64,000 nucleotides of DNA from NCBI GenBank assembly GCA_963751615.1, contig CAVVVG010000005.1, positions 372,001-436,000 of the forward strand. The letters are read 5' to 3'. The position numbers and the translations under genes are program-made. Positions 59,439 through 64,000 of this stretch are shown piece by piece (the stretch's first letter is position 1; the number at the start of each line of letters is the position of its first letter). Source of the DNA: Palsa-892 sp963751615 (GTDB lineage Bacteria > Pseudomonadota > Alphaproteobacteria > Rhizobiales > Xanthobacteraceae). Under the pieces are notes generated by a model, which searched no databases, was not told the origin of the DNA, and saw only the letters and a program-made list of their open reading frames with translations.

Positions 59439-59740
59439 ATTTCTCCTCCCTGAGATTCGCCGTAATGCCTTCGCGCTTCTTCTGATCATTCCGTCACGAT
59501 CGGCAATAAAAACTCGACATTCCATTACCATTTATGGCCGGATTGAGTGCAAAGCAAGAATTCGCAACCGCGCCCGTTAAGACAAACATACTATCAATAT
59601 TTGCCATCCCGCAATGCGGGACGGCGGGTTGATTCAAATAACGTCTGCGTGGCCTATTTGAGCCATGAAATTGTTTCAGGCGCTGCTCAAAGCAATGCGC
59701 TCTCTGCCTTACGATTGCCATTTACGGGCAGGTATCGCTC

Positions 59741-59905
59741 GTGAAGCTGAGCTACCAACCGCCGAATTATGAAATGCTCGTTACTTCAATTGGTATCCAA
59801 TCACGCGCAACGATGCATTTAACATTCGCTACCACCTTCCCGAAGGGCCATCTGTCAACAGAAATACTTGAAAACTGCAAATCGGCGGCAATAGCCGTAA
59901 CCTGA
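59741..59905 (+). pseudogene. Fragment of a second sulfite dehydrogenase gene
   Basis: From GTG 59741 the sequence reads VKLSYQPPNYEMLV in one frame, then ITRNDAFNIRYHLPEGPSV and KLQIGGN in the next, matching IKLSYRPPNYETP, ITPNDVFYVRYHLTDIPEV and KLKVGGE of the intact sorA 460 bases downstream. At least one frameshift and an in-frame stop are present, and the rest of the gene is missing. It is a decayed duplicate or a relic of an exchange. The 607-base gap 59439-60046 is otherwise empty of genes. Confidence 0.75.
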
Positions 59906-60046
59906 ATTTCGATCCCGCAGCGCAAAATAGTACAGCTTTTTTTCTTCTTAAGTTCAAATTGACCCACACAGAATTTTAGCAGAGCCTTTCACAGGATCGC
60001 CGCGCGGTCGAAAACCGCAAAAAGCACGGCATCAATGGAGGCATTC

Positions 60047-61273
60047 ATGACGATGACGAGACGCGGCGTCCTAAAAGCGGCCGGCGCCGGGGCTGCGATT
60101 GCAGGCTACGGCTATCCGATTAGTGAAGCTCTTGCCCAGGCCCTCAAGCTGCCCGCCGAACTTCCGGACGGCACACGCGCTCAAGCTGTGCTGGATGCCC
60201 TACCGGGTAAAAAGCCGCTGATAAAACTGAGCTATCGGCCGCCAAACTATGAAACGCCGATAGAGCTTCTGAACAATCCCATTACGCCCAACGACGTTTT
60301 TTATGTTCGCTATCACCTTACGGATATTCCCGAGGTCGACGCCAAGACCTGGAAATTGAAGGTCGGTGGCGAGGGTGCCAACGGCACTGCCGAGCTCACG
60401 CTTGAAGATCTCAAACGCATGCCGGCGGCCGAAGTCACCGCCGTCAACCAGTGTTCGGGCAACCGGCGCGGCCTTTTTTCGCCGCATGTCGCGGGCGTCG
60501 AGTGGGGCTATGGCGCCATGGGCTGCGCCCGCTGGCGCGGCGCCCGGCTCAAGGACGTGCTCGCCAAAGTCGGCCTCAAGAAAGAGACGATCGAGATCGT
60601 GCTCGACGGCGCCGACGGCCCGATCGTGCAAAAGACCCCCGATTTCGTGAAGTCCATTCCCGTCCACAAGGCGCTCGATGAAAACACGCTCATCGCCTAC
60701 GAGATGAACGGCGCGCCGCTGCCGCACTGGAATGGCTTTCCCGCCCGCATCATCCTCCCCGGCTGGACCGGAACTTATTGGGTGAAGCACATCACCTCGA
60801 TCAACGCGGTAACGAAACCATTCGACGGCTTCTGGATGAAAACGGCTTATCGGATTCCGAGCGGAAAATTCGCAACCGAAATATTTCAGACGCAAAACAC
60901 AGAAGTGAACACGCCGATTACCGAAATAGTCGTGAACTCGCTGATCACGAGCCATCTCAATGGTGCGCAAGTAAAATCAGGAACATCCACGACCATTTCA
61001 GGCGTCGCCTGGGACGGGGGTACCGGCATCGAGAAAGTGGAAGTATCGAGCGATGGTGGAGCGACCTGGAAGACGGCTACGCTTGGACAAGACTTGGGCC
61101 GCTTCGCATTTCGGCCCTTCAGCTTCATGACACCCGTGCTTGCCAGTGGCGCTCACAAAATGATGGTGCGCGCCTCGAACAAGAAGGGACAGACGCAGTC
61201 AAACGAACTGATTCTCAATCCGGCAGGCTACCACCACAACGTCGTGCAATCGCTCACGCTCAACGCGGCATAG
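60047..61273 (+). CDS. sorA: Sulfite dehydrogenase, molybdenum subunit SorA
   Basis: A 408-residue molybdoenzyme that oxidises sulfite to sulfate in the periplasm. A Tat signal (TRRGVLKAAGAGAAIAG) opens the protein; ATG 60047 is preferred because GGAGG precedes it by five bases. The molybdopterin ligand cysteine is in AVNQCSGNRRGLFSPHVAG, and the dimer and substrate regions (PHWNGFPARIILPGWTGTYW, WMKTAYRIP) are intact. The C-terminal Ig-like domain (SGVAWDGGTGIEKVEVSSDG) is normal. Electrons pass to the cytochrome encoded 10 bases downstream. Confidence 0.92.
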   Translation: MTMTRRGVLKAAGAGAAIAGYGYPISEALAQALKLPAELPDGTRAQAVLDALPGKKPLIKLSYRPPNYETPIELLNNPITPNDVFYVRYHLTDIPEVDAKTWKLKVGGEGANGTAELTLEDLKRMPAAEVTAVNQCSGNRRGLFSPHVAGVEWGYGAMGCARWRGARLKDVLAKVGLKKETIEIVLDGADGPIVQKTPDFVKSIPVHKALDENTLIAYEMNGAPLPHWNGFPARIILPGWTGTYWVKHITSINAVTKPFDGFWMKTAYRIPSGKFATEIFQTQNTEVNTPITEIVVNSLITSHLNGAQVKSGTSTTISGVAWDGGTGIEKVEVSSDGGATWKTATLGQDLGRFAFRPFSFMTPVLASGAHKMMVRASNKKGQTQSNELILNPAGYHHNVVQSLTLNAA

Positions 61274-61283
61274 GGGGATAACA

Positions 61284-61565
61284 ATGCGAAAGATACTGAT
61301 GGCTCTCTCCGCCGTGCTGGTCACAACCGCCGCCTCGGCCGAAGAAAAAGAAATCACCCTCAAGCCGGGTCTGGGTCGCGACAAAGTCGAAGCGAATTGC
61401 AATGCATGCCATAGCCTCGACTATATCCAGATGAATTCCACTTTCCCGACCGCAGCGTTGTGGGAAGCGGAAGTCAAGAAAATGGTCGGGGCATTCGGCG
61501 CCCCGATCACCGATGACGACGCAAAAACGATTCTCGAATATCTAAAAGCAAATTACGGAAGCTGA
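61284..61565 (+). CDS. sorB: Sulfite dehydrogenase cytochrome c subunit SorB
   Basis: A 93-residue exported cytochrome with signal (MRKILMALSAVLVTTAASAE) and one haem c site NCNACHSLDYIQM; the axial Met is probably in the VKKMVGAFGAPI segment. It accepts electrons from the molybdenum subunit and passes them to the respiratory chain. The gene begins 10 bases after sorA. The length and single CxxCH match SorB of Starkeya type. A hairpin follows the stop. Confidence 0.92.
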   Translation: MRKILMALSAVLVTTAASAEEKEITLKPGLGRDKVEANCNACHSLDYIQMNSTFPTAALWEAEVKKMVGAFGAPITDDDAKTILEYLKANYGS

Positions 61566-61578
61566 ACGGGCCAAAAGT

Positions 61579-61598
61579 AGCCGCGACTTAACGCGGCT
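61579..61598. terminator. Shared hairpin between sorB and Kazal-type gene
   Basis: AGCCGCG-ACTTAA-CGCGGCT, a seven-base perfect stem between convergent genes, overlapping the last codons of the minus-strand gene. It could end transcription both ways. T runs are absent, so it is a weak intrinsic terminator. Confidence 0.6.
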
Positions 61599-62292
61599 TC
61601 ACAATGCCATAAGTCTGCAGGAGACGGCGCAACATACCTGGCTTGCATTGCCCCCGGTGCAGGGTCGTTGCGTTCGCGGCTTCGGCCTGACATTCGCTCG
61701 TATACTGCGTTTCCAAACCGGTCGCACTGATGCCGCAGACCTGAAAACCAACCCCTGAACAAGTACTACCGGCTACGCACTTGCCCGGGTGCAGCACGCG
61801 CGCACCCGCGAGCACCGCCTGACAGGCGCCCGCATATTCTGCACGTGTGCCCTTTTGGTCGACTGCGCATACTACAGTGCCACCTTCGGTGCATGTAACC
61901 GGGCATTTATCGCGCAGCAGAACCACAGCGCCTTCTTTTTCGGCGATGCAAGCGTTCGTATAGGTCTGCGTCTTGCCGTCTTTGCGCGCGCAGACGGACA
62001 GTTCCACCGGCGGGCATTTTAACTCGTCACATTTTCCCTTGGCGAGAATCGCTGCGCCCGCGGCCCTCGCAGTGCATTCATTCGTAAAGGTCGTGAGAAC
62101 ACCGCTTGTTGCTCGCGTGCAAACGGGATTGTAATCACGCAGACACTGGATCGGCTCTTTCTTACGCTTGGCCGGCGTCGTCGTTTGCGCCATCACCGGG
62201 AACGCAATCGTTGCGATCAATGTAGCCACGATCCACGGCCGGAACTTTCTGAATGTTTCCACAAGGGTCCAATGCATTTGCATATCATTCAT
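61588..62292 (-). CDS. Exported protein with four Kazal-like domains
   Basis: A 234-residue protein with a hydrophobic signal (RPWIVATLIATIAFPVMAQ) and four tandem cysteine-rich modules. Each has the pattern C-x7-8-C-x14-C-x14-C: CLRDYNPVC...FTNEC...GKC, CPPVELSVC...YTNAC...DKC, CTEGGTVVC...YAGAC...GKC and CSGVGFQVC...YTSEC...GQC. This fits Kazal-type protease-inhibitor domains with fewer cysteines than the classic six. The Tyr-Thr-Asn-Cys core is that of Kazal modules. Such proteins are secreted or periplasmic and may protect against proteases of predators or hosts. The start at 62292 is uncertain; other ATGs are at 62283 and 62277. Confidence 0.8.
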   Translation of the reverse strand: MNDMQMHWTLVETFRKFRPWIVATLIATIAFPVMAQTTTPAKRKKEPIQCLRDYNPVCTRATSGVLTTFTNECTARAAGAAILAKGKCDELKCPPVELSVCARKDGKTQTYTNACIAEKEGAVVLLRDKCPVTCTEGGTVVCAVDQKGTRAEYAGACQAVLAGARVLHPGKCVAGSTCSGVGFQVCGISATGLETQYTSECQAEAANATTLHRGQCKPGMLRRLLQTYGIVKPR

Positions 62293-62299
62293 AAAGCGA

Positions 62300-62325
62300 T
62301 CGGGGGCCGCAAGGGCCCCCGATGA
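62300..62325 (-). terminator. leuA terminator
   Basis: ATCGGGGGC-CGCAA-GGGCCCCCGAT forms a stem of nine or more pairs 17 bases beyond the leuA stop, read on the minus strand. It separates leuA from the Kazal-type gene. The T-run is short. Confidence 0.75.
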
Positions 62326-62341
62326 ATCAAATATTGAGACT

Positions 62342-63904
62342 TCAACCATAAGCAGTTTGCGGATTCACCGTTTGTCGCTTGTGCGTCAGCTTGTTGAGAG
62401 CACTGATATAAGCTTGGGCTGAGGCTACCAGCGTATCGGGATGGGTGCCGCGCGCGGTGACGCTCTTTCCATCCTCCTCCAACCGCACCGACACCTCCGC
62501 CTGCGCGTCCGTGCCTTCGGTCACAGCATGCACTTGATAGAGCAGCAGCTTTGCCTTGTGGGGCACCAGCTGGCGGATCGAGTTGAAGGTCGCGTCCACC
62601 GGACCGTTACCGGAAGCGGTGGTCGTCTGCTGCTTGCCATCAATATCGAGCACCAGCGTCGCCGACTGCGGGCCCACCGTACCTGCGATCACCTGCAGCG
62701 ACACGATCTTGATGCGGTCATGCGCTCTCGCAATTTCATCATCGACAAGCGCGACAATATCCTCATCATAGACGTGCTTCTTTTTGTCCGCGAGATCCTT
62801 GAAACGATTGAACGCATCGTTCAGCGCATTATCACCAAGTTCGTACCCCAATTCCTTTAGCTTCTCGCGGAAGGCGTGGCGGCCCGAATGCTTGCCCATG
62901 ACGAGCGACGTCTGTTTTACACCAACATCCTCAGGTTTCATGATCTCGTAGGTCTCGGTGTGCTTCAGCATCCCGTCCTGATGGATACCGGATTCATGCG
63001 CGAATGCATTCCGTCCGACGATCGCCTTGTTGTACTGTACCGGGAACGAGGTAACTGCCGAGATAAGTTTCGATGCGCGCGTCAGCATCTGCGCATCGAT
63101 ATTGGTCCAGTACGGCATAATGTCATGCCGTACCCGCATCGCCATCACAACTTCCTCGAGCGACGCATTGCCCGCCCGCTCGCCAATACCGTTGATCGTA
63201 CATTCGATCTGGCGCGCACCGCCTTCGACGCCCGCAAGCGAATTCGCCACCGCCATGCCGAGATCGTCGTGGCAGTGCACGGAGAATACGGCCTGATCCG
63301 AATTCGGTACGCGCTCACGCACCATCTTGATGAGCGCGGCATATTCCGTCGGCGTCGAGTAGCCAACAGTATCGGGAATGTTGATCGTGGTTGCGCCGGC
63401 CCTTATCGCAGCTTCTACGCAGCGGCAAAGGAAATCGTGCTCGGTCCGCGTGCCATCTTCCGACGACCATTCGACGTCATCGACATGATTGCGCGCACGG
63501 GTGACCTGCTGAATTACCATCTCCAGCACTTCGTGCGGCTCTTTCTGAAGTTTCCACTTCATGTGAACCGGCGAAGTCGACAGGAACGTGTGGATACGCG
63601 GGCGCTTCGCATGTTTCACCGCTTCCGCACAACGGTCGATGTCTTTCAACGCCGCTCGCGATAGCCCTGCAATAATCGCGCTCTTCGCGCGCTTCGCGAT
63701 CTCAGCGACCGAATCGAAATCGCCCTGCGAAGCAACGGGGAATCCGGCCTCGATGATGTCGACGCCCATTTCATCGAGCAGCTCCGCAACTTCGAGTTTC
63801 TCTTCGAAATTCATTGATGCGCCGGGACATTGCTCGCCGTCGCGCAGGGTCGTATCGAATATCAGCACGCGATCCTTGTCGCTGCCCGGTTTCTGTTTAG
63901 TCAT
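62342..63904 (-). CDS. leuA: 2-isopropylmalate synthase LeuA
   Basis: A 520-residue enzyme that joins acetyl-CoA and 2-oxoisovalerate in the first step of leucine synthesis. The catalytic opening IFDTTLRDGEQCPGASM with the metal Asp and Arg, the metal-binding FSVHCHDDLGMAVAN, and the glycine-rich GRNAFAHESGIHQDGML are all present. The C-terminal regulatory domain (residues 390-520) that senses leucine is complete (LDIDGKQQTTTASGNGPVD). Upstream GAGGAGAAGGAAT is a strong ribosome site. No leader peptide with leucine codons is seen in the 96 bases before it. It is a stable housekeeping gene that anchors the right side of the window. Confidence 0.97.
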   Translation of the reverse strand: MTKQKPGSDKDRVLIFDTTLRDGEQCPGASMNFEEKLEVAELLDEMGVDIIEAGFPVASQGDFDSVAEIAKRAKSAIIAGLSRAALKDIDRCAEAVKHAKRPRIHTFLSTSPVHMKWKLQKEPHEVLEMVIQQVTRARNHVDDVEWSSEDGTRTEHDFLCRCVEAAIRAGATTINIPDTVGYSTPTEYAALIKMVRERVPNSDQAVFSVHCHDDLGMAVANSLAGVEGGARQIECTINGIGERAGNASLEEVVMAMRVRHDIMPYWTNIDAQMLTRASKLISAVTSFPVQYNKAIVGRNAFAHESGIHQDGMLKHTETYEIMKPEDVGVKQTSLVMGKHSGRHAFREKLKELGYELGDNALNDAFNRFKDLADKKKHVYDEDIVALVDDEIARAHDRIKIVSLQVIAGTVGPQSATLVLDIDGKQQTTTASGNGPVDATFNSIRQLVPHKAKLLLYQVHAVTEGTDAQAEVSVRLEEDGKSVTARGTHPDTLVASAQAYISALNKLTHKRQTVNPQTAYG

Positions 63905-64000
63905 GTCTTTATTCCTTCTCCTCGCACTCGCCTTTTTGAGGCACTTTGGGGTTCATCCGGTAGTCCCCTGAGTGCCAAGGCGCGAGCGCCCGGTCGGCCC

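Noticed and set aside
63905..64000. Leucine leader peptide or attenuator before leuA
   Set aside because: The only short frame (MNPKVPQKGECEEKE) has no leucine codons and no alternative hairpin set is evident in the 96 bases available.

Overview
The window looks like a chromosomal segment of an alphaproteobacterium of the order Hyphomicrobiales, most like Bradyrhizobium, Afipia, Rhodopseudomonas or Pseudolabrys relatives. This is judged from protein style only: a DUF3551-type secreted peptide, ABC binding proteins that begin with an RRREFIT-like Tat signal, multi-GAF histidine kinases, class III cyclases, HdeA-like pairs, paired VOC proteins, a phasin, and hairpin repeats whose chance translation reads MSAFDPKRT. 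No database search was possible.

Layout. From 1 to 9.4 kb there is a phasin, a membrane protein, a frameshifted molybdate-type binding protein, a broken multi-GAF histidine kinase followed by a receiver protein and a receiver-cyclase, a DUF3551 peptide and an exported isoaspartyl methyltransferase. From 9.9 to 24.6 kb there are an SDR and a HisD-family dehydrogenase, AHSA1 and VOC proteins, a cyclase/hydrolase fusion, a lipase-like lipoprotein, an HdeA-like pair, an SRA-HNH nuclease, a TAXI binding protein, an ABC binding protein, an IS3 remnant and an SMP-30-like protein. An arsenic operon (arsR-arsM-orf-acr3-arsC) fills 24.6-27.6 kb. From 27.8 to 41.5 kb come methyltransferase, EF-Tu-like, M15 peptidase, HD-domain, MORN and PsiF-like genes, a decayed second TAXI gene, a sulfur block (persulfide-sensor regulator divergent from two YeeE/YedE transporters), DoxX, a glutamate-receptor-like channel and a cupin. 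A GC-rich block with a DASS transporter follows (42.0-44.3 kb). From 45 to 53.1 kb lies a metal-uptake cluster read on the minus strand: TonB, ExbD, ExbB, a ZnuD-like receptor, two DUF2946-like proteins, PCuAC, a TlpA-type thioredoxin and an outer-membrane barrel. A complete tRNA-Lys(CTT) sits at 54.25-54.33 kb. Beyond it the sequence looks like ordinary backbone: tctBA, dctPQM, sulfite dehydrogenase sorAB, a Kazal-repeat protein and leuA.

The most striking feature is structural. Five partial copies of the 3' half of tRNA-Lys(CTT), each ending exactly in the anticodon loop, lie in one orientation at 1.66, 9.56, 30.73, 40.30 and 44.68 kb, all on the 3' side of the intact tRNA gene. They are followed by two different conserved arm sequences. 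This is the expected footprint of repeated tyrosine-integrase insertions at one tRNA gene, although no integrase is visible. In the same 1.7-53.9 kb interval, and apparently nowhere to the right of the tRNA, there are more than twenty intergenic copies of a repeat built from up to three hairpins with TGTCCGCTT/AAGCGGACA arms. Several genes in this interval are frameshifted or partly deleted, which fits an old, layered accessory region next to a stable backbone.
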